A stretch of DNA of 64,000 nt from Bradyrhizobium sp. 138 (GTDB taxonomy: Bacteria; Pseudomonadota; Alphaproteobacteria; Rhizobiales; Xanthobacteraceae). Every line of letters starts with the position of its first letter. The first letter of the stretch is position 1. Both the position numbers and the translations under genes were made by a program. Location: positions 186,001-250,000 of the forward strand of contig NZ_JADPKT010000070.1 of NCBI RefSeq assembly GCF_023074075.1, in the 5' to 3' direction. Shown piece by piece: positions 32,756 through 41,394 of the stretch. The notes under the pieces are model-generated. The model saw nothing but the letters and a program-made list of their open reading frames with translations. It was not told the origin of the DNA and did no database searches.

Positions 32756-33700
32756 TCAGGCCTTTCCTGGATAATCGCTGCGGGCATATTCGAGCCCTTT
32801 CACCAACGCGACGAGGGTCGAGTTGACGGGGGTCGGCACGTTGAGCTTGGCGCCCCAACGCACGACGGAGCCGTGAATGTAATCAACCTCGGTCAGATTG
32901 CCGGACTGCAGGCTCTGCAACATCGACGTCTTGAACTCGGGCGGCAGTCCAGCAGATGCCATCGTCCAGGCGCGGCGCGGATCTGCAATGGAGATCTTCA
33001 CGCCGGCCGCCTGCGCGACCGCGATGCCCTCCGAGATCGCGGCCAGCGCGCAATCTTCCAGGATCGGCAGCGAATAGAGGCCGCCGTAAGTCAGCCCGGT
33101 AACGGCGGTAATCCCTCCTCCGGCGACGTTGATGAACAACTTGTCCCACATCGTGCCCAGGATGTTGTCGCTGAGCAGCGTGAGAATGCCGGCACGATTG
33201 AACGTCTCGGAAATCCGCTGTGCGCGGTCCGTCAAGCGTCCGTCAAGTTCGCCGATGATGGTTTCCTTGCCGATGATCCCGGATCGAACATGACCAGGGC
33301 CGAGCAGCACGCCGCCAACGTAGGTCTTACCTGCCATCACCCGGTCACGGCCGACTTCCTCCGAGAGGATGTCCTCGTGACCAAGACCGTTCTGAAGCGA
33401 CATCACGATCGTCTGCGGCCCGATGATCGGCGCTGCCGCCCGGATCGCATCCCGCGTGTGATAGGATTTGACGAGGACGATGACGAGGTCCGCCACGATG
33501 CCGACCTGGTCCGCGGAGGTGCAGGCAGAGACCTTCACGACGGTCTCGGCGTCACCTTCGAGCATCCGCAGACCGGCAGCATTGATCGCGTCGACATGAG
33601 CCTGAAACGGATCGATCAACCAGACCTCGGCACCGCCTCGTGCCAACGTGCCGCCGATGGTCGAGCCCAGGGCTCCTGCTCCGATAAAGCAGATCCTCAT
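32756..33700 (-). CDS. 2-dehydropantoate 2-reductase family protein
   Basis: 314-residue ketopantoate reductase-fold enzyme (ApbA/PanE). N-terminal NADP loop FIGAGALGSTIG, then SLQNGLGHED, AGKTYVGGV and the catalytic-domain segment MWDKLFINVAGG. In a catabolic operon it probably reduces or oxidises another 2-oxo/2-hydroxy acid rather than serving pantothenate synthesis. It is the first gene of the leftward operon and is divergent from the LysR regulator. Confidence 0.87.
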   Translation of the reverse strand: MRICFIGAGALGSTIGGTLARGGAEVWLIDPFQAHVDAINAAGLRMLEGDAETVVKVSACTSADQVGIVADLVIVLVKSYHTRDAIRAAAPIIGPQTIVMSLQNGLGHEDILSEEVGRDRVMAGKTYVGGVLLGPGHVRSGIIGKETIIGELDGRLTDRAQRISETFNRAGILTLLSDNILGTMWDKLFINVAGGGITAVTGLTYGGLYSLPILEDCALAAISEGIAVAQAAGVKISIADPRRAWTMASAGLPPEFKTSMLQSLQSGNLTEVDYIHGSVVRWGAKLNVPTPVNSTLVALVKGLEYARSDYPGKA

Positions 33701-33762
33701 CCGAACGCTTCTCCCTCGCCCATTTTGGCGTTGGAAGCGTGCTAGCAGGCTGCCCGGTATTT

Positions 33763-33786
33763 GGATATGCTATGACCCTTATATCC
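33763..33786. promoter_or_regulatory. Candidate LysR operator
   Basis: GGATAT-N12-ATATCC, a 6-bp perfect inverted repeat, in the 102-bp divergent gap between the PanE-like and LysR genes, ending 16 bp before the LysR start. Size and location fit a LysR recognition site. Confidence 0.5.
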
Positions 33787-33802
33787 ATTATTGCAGATCG
33801 CA

Positions 33803-34783
33803 ATGAAGCACCGGGACCCCTCTGAGACGAACCTGCTGGAGCCGCGCCTGCTCCGGCTGTTTGACGCACTGTTCTCCACGGGCAGTGTCACCAAGGCAGC
33901 CGAGAAGCTCGGTCAAAGTCAGCCGACCATTTCAATCTGGCTGGCGCGCCTGCGAAAGGAACTGGACGATCCGCTGTTCATCCGGTCGGCGGAGGGAATG
34001 CTGCCGACTCCGCGCGCCGAGGCTCTGATCGGCACGGCCAGACAGGCGTTGGAGATGCTGCGTCGTCTGGCGGAGCTTCGCCCTGAGTTTGATCCGGCGA
34101 CTGCAAAGCGCCGCTTCATCATCTGCATGACGGATGCCAGCCACATCACGCTCCTTCCGGCCATCCTCGCCTACGTGCGTCGCGTTGCGCCGGGCATCCG
34201 CATTGAGGCGGCGCAGATCGGCGGCGATACCCCAGGGATGCTGCAGTCCGGCGAGGCCGATCTGGCGCTCGGCTACATCTCGGACCTCGACGCCGGGCAC
34301 TTCCAACAGGCACTCTTTCCACAGGATTGGGTCTGCCTGGCGAACGCAAAACATGCCCGGATCCGCGGCAGCATCACCGCAAAGGATTTCAGGCGTGAGG
34401 CCCACGTCCTCATTCGCTCCGGCACCGGACATCTCTTGCTCGGGGACGCGCTACGGGAGCAGCGGATGGTCCTTGACGTCGCGCTTGAGCTACCGGGCTT
34501 CTTGGGGTTACCCGCAATCGTCGGGACGACTGACCTGATCGCCACCCTTCCAAGACACATTGGCGAAACGTTGGCTCATTACTACGGACTGCGCGTGCTC
34601 GATTGCCCGCTGGCGATCGCCGGCTTCACGGTGAAGCAATATTGGCACGCCCGCTTCCATCACGACCCGGCAAACCAATGGTTGCGTGATTTATGCGGGG
34701 AGCTTTTTCAACAGCAGGACGTGCGGGGCCTGCATCGTTCCGGTCGGCCAAGGAAACGAAGGCCACGCGATTTGCAGCCGTGA
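33803..34783 (+). CDS. LysR family transcriptional regulator
   Basis: 326-residue LTTR. The N-terminal HTH covers about 12-70 (SVTKAAEKLGQSQPTISIWL), followed by a periplasmic-binding-like effector domain. ATG 33803 is preferred over an in-frame TTG four codons upstream. It is divergent from the long operon beginning at 33700 and is its likely activator, with an aromatic or hydroaromatic acid as possible co-inducer (inference). Confidence 0.9.
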   Translation: MKHRDPSETNLLEPRLLRLFDALFSTGSVTKAAEKLGQSQPTISIWLARLRKELDDPLFIRSAEGMLPTPRAEALIGTARQALEMLRRLAELRPEFDPATAKRRFIICMTDASHITLLPAILAYVRRVAPGIRIEAAQIGGDTPGMLQSGEADLALGYISDLDAGHFQQALFPQDWVCLANAKHARIRGSITAKDFRREAHVLIRSGTGHLLLGDALREQRMVLDVALELPGFLGLPAIVGTTDLIATLPRHIGETLAHYYGLRVLDCPLAIAGFTVKQYWHARFHHDPANQWLRDLCGELFQQQDVRGLHRSGRPRKRRPRDLQP

Positions 34784-34865
34784 GCAGCGCCTTCGTGACC
34801 GGTCCCATTTCCCCGGGTCGCCCGGATCTCGTGAGAACGATGCTGCAAGCCTCTGCTCTACGATT

Positions 34866-35633
34866 TCAAATCGTACGATCCGCCATCTCCTCGCAGGTAA
34901 GAAACGAGATACGGGGTAGATCTCGTAGCCACGACAAGAGCCTGTCCAGCGCCGCGATCCGGCTCGCCCGTGCGCTGCCATAGTCGCTGCGCGGATGCAG
35001 CGTCAGCGTGATCAGGCAACGCTCGCGATGCATCGCCTCGATCTCCTCGCGCCACATCCTCATGACGCGATCATGGGTCTGGCGCTGACCATAGAGCGTC
35101 GCGTCGATCAGGATCTCCGCATGCGGCACCTCGACCATGCCGCGGCCGCCATCGGCATCGAGCCGGTACGGATGGTCGTCGTCCTGGAAGCTCGAATCAT
35201 AGCGGTAGCCGAGATCGGCCAGGTGCCCGAGCGTGCGTTCCGTCAGGCGGCCATGCGGGGCCCGGAAGCCGCGCGGCGCGCGGCCGACGATCCGCGACAG
35301 CGCCCGATGCGTGCGCCCCAGCAGCGCCCGCTCGTCGATGCCGGCCGCGTCCATCTCTTCCATCGCCCAGCCGTGCGCGGCGATCTCATGACCGCGGCCG
35401 GCGAGCGCGGCGATGTAGGCGGGATTGGCCTCCGCCTCCGCGCCGGGAACGAACACGGTGGATTTGATGCCGTGGCGGTCGAGCAGCCCGAACAGTCGCT
35501 CGCAGCCGACTGCATAGGCGTATTTTCCGTAGGAGGCGCGGCCGAACAGGGCATCCTCGCCTAGCTGGGTCCGCTCGACTGTCTTGCCCTGAAGGTTGAC
35601 GGTCACGACAACGGGAACGGTTGGCTTGCTCAT
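34866..35633 (-). CDS. Polysaccharide deacetylase-fold protein, altered metal site
   Basis: 255-residue NodB-fold protein. The usual first Asp motif is replaced by TVNLQGKT, and the H-x3-H motif reads AAHGWAMEEMD, keeping only the first His. The catalytic-loop GFRAPHGR and the C-terminal TLHPRSDYGSA are recognisable. The pattern resembles PuuE-type allantoinases and other amide hydrolases of this fold, which also depart from the canonical ligands. ATG 35633 overlaps the upstream deacetylase stop by 4 bases. Last gene of the eight-gene operon. Confidence 0.8.
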   Translation of the reverse strand: MSKPTVPVVVTVNLQGKTVERTQLGEDALFGRASYGKYAYAVGCERLFGLLDRHGIKSTVFVPGAEAEANPAYIAALAGRGHEIAAHGWAMEEMDAAGIDERALLGRTHRALSRIVGRAPRGFRAPHGRLTERTLGHLADLGYRYDSSFQDDDHPYRLDADGGRGMVEVPHAEILIDATLYGQRQTHDRVMRMWREEIEAMHRERCLITLTLHPRSDYGSARASRIAALDRLLSWLRDLPRISFLTCEEMADRTI

Positions 35634-36475
35634 TGTCCGCTCCAGTCCCGCCGCCAATCGGACGGATTCCTCAGGCACCATTCCGCCAGTTCCAGCATAC
35701 CGACGAAGCGCACGCCCTCGTGACGCTTGGCGTAGTTAATCAGCCCTTCGACCGCCGCGACGCGCGCGGGCGGGCCGGAGCCGTAGCCGACGCGCGGATG
35801 GAAGGTCAGATTGTAATAGCCGCCCTCGGCGTAGATGGCGTCGAACTCCTGCTCCCAATGCGTCAACACTTCCGACGGCGGCGTGTAGCTGACGCGGTAG
35901 AACGGAAAATCATCGAGGCTCGACGTGTTGTTGGGCAGGCAGACATAGTCGCTCCGCTCCTCGCCGTCGTAGCGCGCGAGATAAGGCAGATCGAAATCCT
36001 TATCGCTGGAATCATAGACGTAGCCCAGCTCGCGCAGCTTGCGCAGCGTGCGCGCCGTCTTGTGTCCGGATGGCGAGCGCCATCCCCTTGGCGCAATGCC
36101 GGTGATCTCGGTGAGCAGCCGGTGCGTACGCTCCAGCAGCTTCGGCTCGGCATCACCGGGATCGACGCCCTCGTGAAAATAGCCGTGCGAGCCGATCTCG
36201 ATGCCGGACCGCGAGATGTCGCGGACGAGATCGGGGCTCTCCTCGGCGTCATAGCCGGAGACGTAGAACGTCCAGGGCACGTTGTGACGCGCAAACATGT
36301 CGACGAAGCGCGGGATGCCGCATTTGGCGGAATAGCGGCCGTGGGAGCGCGCCCCGAGCGGCAGCTGGCCGCGGCCGCGTTCGAGCGAGGTGCCGTCGAA
36401 ATCGAGCGTGAGGCCGACGACGCAGCGCGCGCCGTCCGGCCAGGCATGTTGCCTGCGCTGGGCAAGGGTGATCAT
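35630..36475 (-). CDS. Polysaccharide deacetylase family protein
   Basis: 281-residue NodB-fold metal hydrolase with DFDGTS in the first-Asp motif, SHGYFHEG as the H-x3-H pair, GWRSPSGHKT, and NLTFHPRVGYGSG near the C-terminus. No signal peptide is visible, so it is probably cytoplasmic, unlike cell-wall deacetylases. It overlaps both neighbours by 4 bases. A role on an imported amide or N-acetyl compound is more likely than cell-wall editing; this follows from operon context. Confidence 0.85.
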   Translation of the reverse strand: MITLAQRRQHAWPDGARCVVGLTLDFDGTSLERGRGQLPLGARSHGRYSAKCGIPRFVDMFARHNVPWTFYVSGYDAEESPDLVRDISRSGIEIGSHGYFHEGVDPGDAEPKLLERTHRLLTEITGIAPRGWRSPSGHKTARTLRKLRELGYVYDSSDKDFDLPYLARYDGEERSDYVCLPNNTSSLDDFPFYRVSYTPPSEVLTHWEQEFDAIYAEGGYYNLTFHPRVGYGSGPPARVAAVEGLINYAKRHEGVRFVGMLELAEWCLRNPSDWRRDWSGQ

Positions 36476-38013
36476 CTGACAACCTCGACGTTCCAGAAAC
36501 GCGGTTTGCGGCCGGCCCACGGCGCATAGCCGCGCACTTTGGGCGACACCGCTGAGACGTTGACGCCGGAGCTCCACACGATCATCGGCGCATCATCGAC
36601 GAACAGCTTGTGGAGCGCATCGAACAGCGGCTGGCGCGCCTCCGGCGCGGGTGTCTCCATCAGCTTAGCCAGCAGCGCGATCGCATCGCTGTTGCCCCAG
36701 ACACGATCCGGCTGCACGGCCTTGTCACCGATGAAGCGGTCGAGGCCGAACGCGGGATCGAGATAGGGCGTGTAGTTCCAGACCATCAGCTGATAGTCAC
36801 CCTTGTTGTAGCGGCTGAGCTGGGCCGCGAACTCGACGACCTCGACTGTGAGGTTGAGGCCCGCCTGCTGCGCCATCGCCTGCACCAGCACCGCGACGTC
36901 GTTCATCACCGGGAACCGTGAATTCGTGGTGATCCTGATCGGCTCGCCCTTGTAGCCCGCCTCGGCCAGCAGCTTCTTCGCGCGCGCAATGTCGAGGCTT
37001 TGGCCAGACTGCTCCACCGCGCCGTAATAGCGGCTTGAGAGCGGCACCAGAGACGTGCCCGGCTTCGCATAGCCGTCGGTCAGACTGTCGCTCATACTGG
37101 AGTAATCGAGCGAGGCCGTGATCGCCTCGCGGATGCGCTTGTCCTTGAGCAGCGGATCATTCGTCTGCATGACGATCGCATTCAGCGAAGCGACCGGAGC
37201 CGAAGCGATCACGAGGCCCGCCGACTTCAGCTCGCTGGCGAATTTCGGATCCATCGAGGGCCAGAGATCGAGATTGCCGGACTGGATCGCGGCCTTCGCT
37301 GCCGCCGGATCGGGAACAATCGAAAGCTTGACGCGATCGACCTTGGGCAGCTTGGCTCCAGTGAGCCCGTCGGCCGGCTCGCTGCGCGCCGTATAGTTTT
37401 CGTTACGGATGAGCTCGATGAACTGGCCGCGGCGCCATTCGGCAAGCTTGAAGGGGCCGGTGCCGATCGCCTTCTGCCAATTCCCGTCGGGTCCGACCGA
37501 GTCCGGATGTGCAATGCCGGTGCCGTCGCAATCAGCCCGCGCCATCGCACTGAGGAAGGCGCCGCTCGGCTCTGCAAGCCGGAAGACGACCTGCTCCGGC
37601 GACGGCGCCGTGATCTCGACAATCTTGATCTTGCGCGTGCCGTCGAAATTGGTCCGGCACGGCCAGGCCGATTTCGGATCGAGGAAGCGCTCCCAGGTCC
37701 ACGCCACCTCGCGCGAGGTCAGCGGCGCACCGTTGTGGAAGGTCACGCCCTCGCGTAGCGTAAAGGTGTAGGCGCGCCCGTCCGCCGACGTCTCGAACGC
37801 CCTGGCCAGCATCGGGGCGACGGTGCCGTCGGCGCGCCAGGCGACGAGGCCTTCATAGATCTGCTGCAGCACGAGGCCGGTGTTGTCGTCAGGGCTGTTG
37901 CCGGGCATCAGACCGCGGATGTCAGTGGTCACCATGCTGCGCAGGACGCTCTCGGCACGGGCCGCGGACAGCGACGTAAGGACCAGACACAACGCAACGA
38001 CAAACCGTTTCAT
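36472..38013 (-). CDS. Peptide-type ABC substrate-binding protein (family 5)
   Basis: 513-residue binding protein of the DppA/OppA class with a signal peptide ending near residue 20 (LTSLSAARAES). 'YTFTLREGVTFHNGAPLTSREVAWTW'-type sequence (FTLREGVTFHNGAPL) is the family signature. ATG 38013 is chosen over an upstream TTG. It is a second binding protein in the operon, paralogous to that at 41395-42960, and lies downstream of the ATPase gene. Confidence 0.92.
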   Translation of the reverse strand: MKRFVVALCLVLTSLSAARAESVLRSMVTTDIRGLMPGNSPDDNTGLVLQQIYEGLVAWRADGTVAPMLARAFETSADGRAYTFTLREGVTFHNGAPLTSREVAWTWERFLDPKSAWPCRTNFDGTRKIKIVEITAPSPEQVVFRLAEPSGAFLSAMARADCDGTGIAHPDSVGPDGNWQKAIGTGPFKLAEWRRGQFIELIRNENYTARSEPADGLTGAKLPKVDRVKLSIVPDPAAAKAAIQSGNLDLWPSMDPKFASELKSAGLVIASAPVASLNAIVMQTNDPLLKDKRIREAITASLDYSSMSDSLTDGYAKPGTSLVPLSSRYYGAVEQSGQSLDIARAKKLLAEAGYKGEPIRITTNSRFPVMNDVAVLVQAMAQQAGLNLTVEVVEFAAQLSRYNKGDYQLMVWNYTPYLDPAFGLDRFIGDKAVQPDRVWGNSDAIALLAKLMETPAPEARQPLFDALHKLFVDDAPMIVWSSGVNVSAVSPKVRGYAPWAGRKPRFWNVEVVR

Positions 38014-38027
38014 ACGCAAGATCCCGT

Positions 38028-39635
38028 TCAGCCCGAGGCACGCTCCGCCGTCGCCCCGGCGAAATCCAGGACCGGCGCGGCGGCGAGCAGCGCCTTGGTG
38101 TAGTCATGCCGGGGGCGATCGAACACGTCGTCACGCGAGCCCTGCTCGACAATTCGGCCGCCCTGCATCACCACGACGCGGTCGGCGACCTGCTCGACGG
38201 CCGCAAGATCATGGCTGATGAACAGACAGGCAAAACCGTATTGCGCCTGCAGCCGCTCGAACAGCTTGAGCACCTGAGCCTGGATGGTCATGTCGAGTGC
38301 CGATACCGGCTCGTCGGCCACGACGAAGGCCGGCTCGCGCACGATGGCGCGCGCGATCGCAATGCGCTGCCGCTGACCGCCGGACAGTTCGTGCGGCCAG
38401 CGCGCAGCCAGACCTGCTAGCCCGACCTCCTCCAGCATCGTGTCGACGCGCCTGTCGCGCTCGGTTGTCGTGAGTTGCGGCACATGACGCAGCGGCTCGG
38501 CGACGATCTCGCCGACGCGCATGCGCGGATCGAGCGAGGAATAAGGATCCTGGAACACGAGCTGCGAAGCCAGGCGGAAGTCGCGATCGATGGTCGCGGT
38601 CACGTCCCTGCCCCTAAACCTGATCTCGCCGCCCGAGGTCGGGATCAGCCGCAGCATGGCGCGGCCGAGCGTGGTCTTGCCCGAACCGCTGCCGCCGACC
38701 ACGGCGACGGTTTCACCCATGGCGATGTCGAGATCGACGCCATTGACGGCGGAGACGCCGTTATCGCGGCGGAACAGCCGCTGCCGCCCGGCAAAGCCGA
38801 CCTTGAGCCCGCGCACGCTGACGAGAGGCTCGCCGCCCTGTCGCGCCTTGGTCGTGGCGCCGCGACGCGGCAGGGCCTCGACAAGACGCTTGGTATAAGC
38901 TTCGCGCGGCGAAAACAGGATCTGCCGCGTCGTGCCGGTCTCGACCATCTTGCCCTGGCGCAGCACCAGCGCGCGCTGCGCATAGCGCGAGACCAGGCCG
39001 AGATTGTGGGTGATCAGCATCACCGACGTGCCGTGATCGCGCGCGAGCCCGACCATGAGGTCGAGCACCTCGCGCTGAGTCAGGGTATCCAGCGCCGTGG
39101 TCGGCTCGTCCGCGATCAGCAGCTTTGGCTTCAGCAGCATCACCGAGGCCAGCATGATGCGCTGGCGCATGCCACCGGAGAATTCGTGCGGATAAGCGTC
39201 AAACGTCCGCTCGGGATCACGGATCTGCACGCGCGCCAGCATGTCGAGGCAGCGGCGCCGGCTTTCGCGGTTGCCAAGCCCTTCGTGCAGGCCGAGTCCT
39301 TCCGCCATCTGCGCGCCGACGCTGATGGCGGGATTGAGCGAAACCATCGGCTCCTGGAACACCATGCCGACAATAGGACCGCGCAGCGTCCGCATCTGGC
39401 GCGCAGAGACATTCGCAAGGTCGATGCCGTCGAGCACGATGCGACCGCCGGCCGTGCGCAGCCCTGGCGGCAAAAGGCCGAGCACGGCGCGCGCCGCCGC
39501 CGTCTTGCCGCTGCCGGATTCGCCGACGATGGCGAGGAACTCGCCCCGGTCGACGGCAAAGGACAAATCCTCGACGATCGCCGCCGTGCTGGCAGAGACC
39601 TCAATGCGCAGATTCTCGACCGACAGCAGCGTCAT
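38028..39635 (-). CDS. Fused peptide ABC transporter ATPase (DppD-DppF type)
   Basis: 535-residue protein with two complete ATPase domains. The first (about 1-260) has GESGSGKTA, FSGGMRQRI and 'LIADEPTTALD'; the second (about 275-530) has GGSGSGKTT, LSGGQRQRIAIA and 'VVADEPVSALD'. Fusion removes the need for two separate ATPase genes. It overlaps the permease gene by 4 bases. Confidence 0.93.
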   Translation of the reverse strand: MTLLSVENLRIEVSASTAAIVEDLSFAVDRGEFLAIVGESGSGKTAAARAVLGLLPPGLRTAGGRIVLDGIDLANVSARQMRTLRGPIVGMVFQEPMVSLNPAISVGAQMAEGLGLHEGLGNRESRRRCLDMLARVQIRDPERTFDAYPHEFSGGMRQRIMLASVMLLKPKLLIADEPTTALDTLTQREVLDLMVGLARDHGTSVMLITHNLGLVSRYAQRALVLRQGKMVETGTTRQILFSPREAYTKRLVEALPRRGATTKARQGGEPLVSVRGLKVGFAGRQRLFRRDNGVSAVNGVDLDIAMGETVAVVGGSGSGKTTLGRAMLRLIPTSGGEIRFRGRDVTATIDRDFRLASQLVFQDPYSSLDPRMRVGEIVAEPLRHVPQLTTTERDRRVDTMLEEVGLAGLAARWPHELSGGQRQRIAIARAIVREPAFVVADEPVSALDMTIQAQVLKLFERLQAQYGFACLFISHDLAAVEQVADRVVVMQGGRIVEQGSRDDVFDRPRHDYTKALLAAAPVLDFAGATAERASG

Positions 39636-40444
39636 CCGTGCGCCATCCTGGGGTCGAGGCGATCACGCAGGGAATCGCCGAGCAGGTTGATGCCGAGCAG
39701 CGTCAGCGCGATGCAGAGGCCCGGCGCGATCGAGAGCCAGGCGGCGGTCTCCATGAACGGACGGCTCGCTGCCAGCATGTTGCCCCAGGTCGGCGCCGGC
39801 GGCGGCACGCCGAGGCCGAGGAAGCTCAGCGCGCTCTCGGCGAGCAACACCCAGCCGAACATGCTGGTCGCGAGCACCGCAACCGGCGCGATCGCGTTCG
39901 GCATCACGTGACGGAACATCGAATAGGCTTCAGAATTGCCGATGACCCGCGAGGCCTCGACATATTCCTTCTCGCGGATCGACAGCACGGTGCCGCGCAC
40001 GACGCGGACCACCGAGGGGATGTAGGCGAGCCCAAGCGCCAGGATCAGCCCGGCCTTGTTGGCGCCGACCACGATCATCACCGCCAGCGCCAGCAATATG
40101 CCGGGGAACGCCAGAAGCGCGTCGTTGATCGCCATGATGATACGATCGACCCAGCCACGGATGTAGCCGGCCGCACAGCCGATCACCATGCCGGCAGTCA
40201 CCGCAAGCAGCACCGTGATCAGGGCAATCACGACGCTCGCGCTGGCCCCGACCATGATGCGGCTGAGCACGTCGCGGCCGAACTCGTCCGTCCCGAACCA
40301 ATGCAGTGACGACGGCGCCTGCAGGCGCGCGCGCAGATTGATGCGTAGCGGGTCGAACGGCGTCCAGAACGCACCGGTGAGCGCCGCACCGAGCAGGAGC
40401 GCGATCAAGGTACCGCCGATTGCGGTATTGGCGCGCATCCTCAT
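39632..40444 (-). CDS. Peptide-type ABC permease (DppC-like)
   Basis: 270-residue inner-membrane permease with the DppC signature HWFGTDEFGRDVLSRI and the EAA-loop region YVEASRVIGNSEAYSMFRHV. ATG 40444 overlaps the DppB-like stop by 4 bases; reading frames extending upstream to 40906 are antisense-like and rejected. Confidence 0.92.
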   Translation of the reverse strand: MRMRANTAIGGTLIALLLGAALTGAFWTPFDPLRINLRARLQAPSSLHWFGTDEFGRDVLSRIMVGASASVVIALITVLLAVTAGMVIGCAAGYIRGWVDRIIMAINDALLAFPGILLALAVMIVVGANKAGLILALGLAYIPSVVRVVRGTVLSIREKEYVEASRVIGNSEAYSMFRHVMPNAIAPVAVLATSMFGWVLLAESALSFLGLGVPPPAPTWGNMLAASRPFMETAAWLSIAPGLCIALTLLGINLLGDSLRDRLDPRMAHG

Positions 40445-41385
40445 GCCACCGTCACCCTCGGATCGAACAGCGGATAGCAGAGGTCGACGACCAGATTGAC
40501 CACGACGTAGATGACCGCCGTGAACAGCAGGCAGCCCTGCACCACGGGATAGTCGCGGGCGAAGATGGAATCGACCAGGAGCCGGCCGAGACCGGGCAGC
40601 GTGAACACCGTCTCGATCACGGCGATGCCGCCCAGCAAATGTCCGAGCACGAGGCCGATCAGGGTCCAGGTCGGCGCAAACGCGTTGGGCAGCACGTGGC
40701 GGGCAAGGACGCGCCATTCCGGCACGCCCTTTGCGCGTGCGTGAGTGACATATTCGAGCCTGAGCACCTCGATCGAGGCGGCGCGCGCCATGCGCGTGAG
40801 CACGCCGATCTCCACCATGGTCAGCGTCGCAATCGGCAGCACGATGAAGGTCGCCGCCTGCCAGAAATTCTCCGCGAACGGCACATAGCCGATCACCGGG
40901 AGCCATTTCAGCTTGAGGCCGAACAAAAGCAGCAGCAGCAGGCCGAGCCAGAAGCTCGGGATAGACAACAGCAACGTGGCGCCGCCGACGACGGAGAGAT
41001 CGAGCAGGCTGTTCTGCTTCCAGGCCGCGACGAGGCCGGCGGGAACCGCGATGCAGGCGGCGAGGCCGACAGCCACCAGCACGATGACGGCACTGACTTG
41101 GAAGCGATCGAGGATCAGCGGCAGCACCGCAAGGTCGTTGGTGATGGAGTGGCCGAAATCCCCGGCCGCGAGCCTGGCGATCCAGTGCATGAACTGGACC
41201 GGGATCGGCTGGTCGAGCCCTAGCTGGGCGCGGAGCTGCGCCGCCTGCGCGGGATCGGCGGCATCGCCGAGCATCACCTGAACGGGATCGCCCGGAATGA
41301 GCCGGACCAGCGCAAAGACAGCGAGGGCGACCAACAGCAGCGTCGGGATCGTCATGGCCAGCCGTCTTGCGAGGTAACTCAACAT
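40441..41385 (-). CDS. Peptide-type ABC permease (DppB-like)
   Basis: 314-residue permease with an N-terminal YLARRLAMTIPTLLLVALAVF helix, the GDPVQVMLGDAAD segment, and the C-terminal family motif 'FTLPGLGRLLVDSIFARDYPVVQG' (core FTLPGLGRLLVDSI). Follows the first binding protein gene by 9 bp. Confidence 0.92.
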   Translation of the reverse strand: MLSYLARRLAMTIPTLLLVALAVFALVRLIPGDPVQVMLGDAADPAQAAQLRAQLGLDQPIPVQFMHWIARLAAGDFGHSITNDLAVLPLILDRFQVSAVIVLVAVGLAACIAVPAGLVAAWKQNSLLDLSVVGGATLLLSIPSFWLGLLLLLLFGLKLKWLPVIGYVPFAENFWQAATFIVLPIATLTMVEIGVLTRMARAASIEVLRLEYVTHARAKGVPEWRVLARHVLPNAFAPTWTLIGLVLGHLLGGIAVIETVFTLPGLGRLLVDSIFARDYPVVQGCLLFTAVIYVVVNLVVDLCYPLFDPRVTVA

Positions 41386-41394
41386 CCCGACGCC

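Noticed and set aside
34813..34824. Terminator between LysR and deacetylase genes
   Set aside because: Only a 5-bp CCGGG/CCCGG stem with a 3-base loop and no T-tract.
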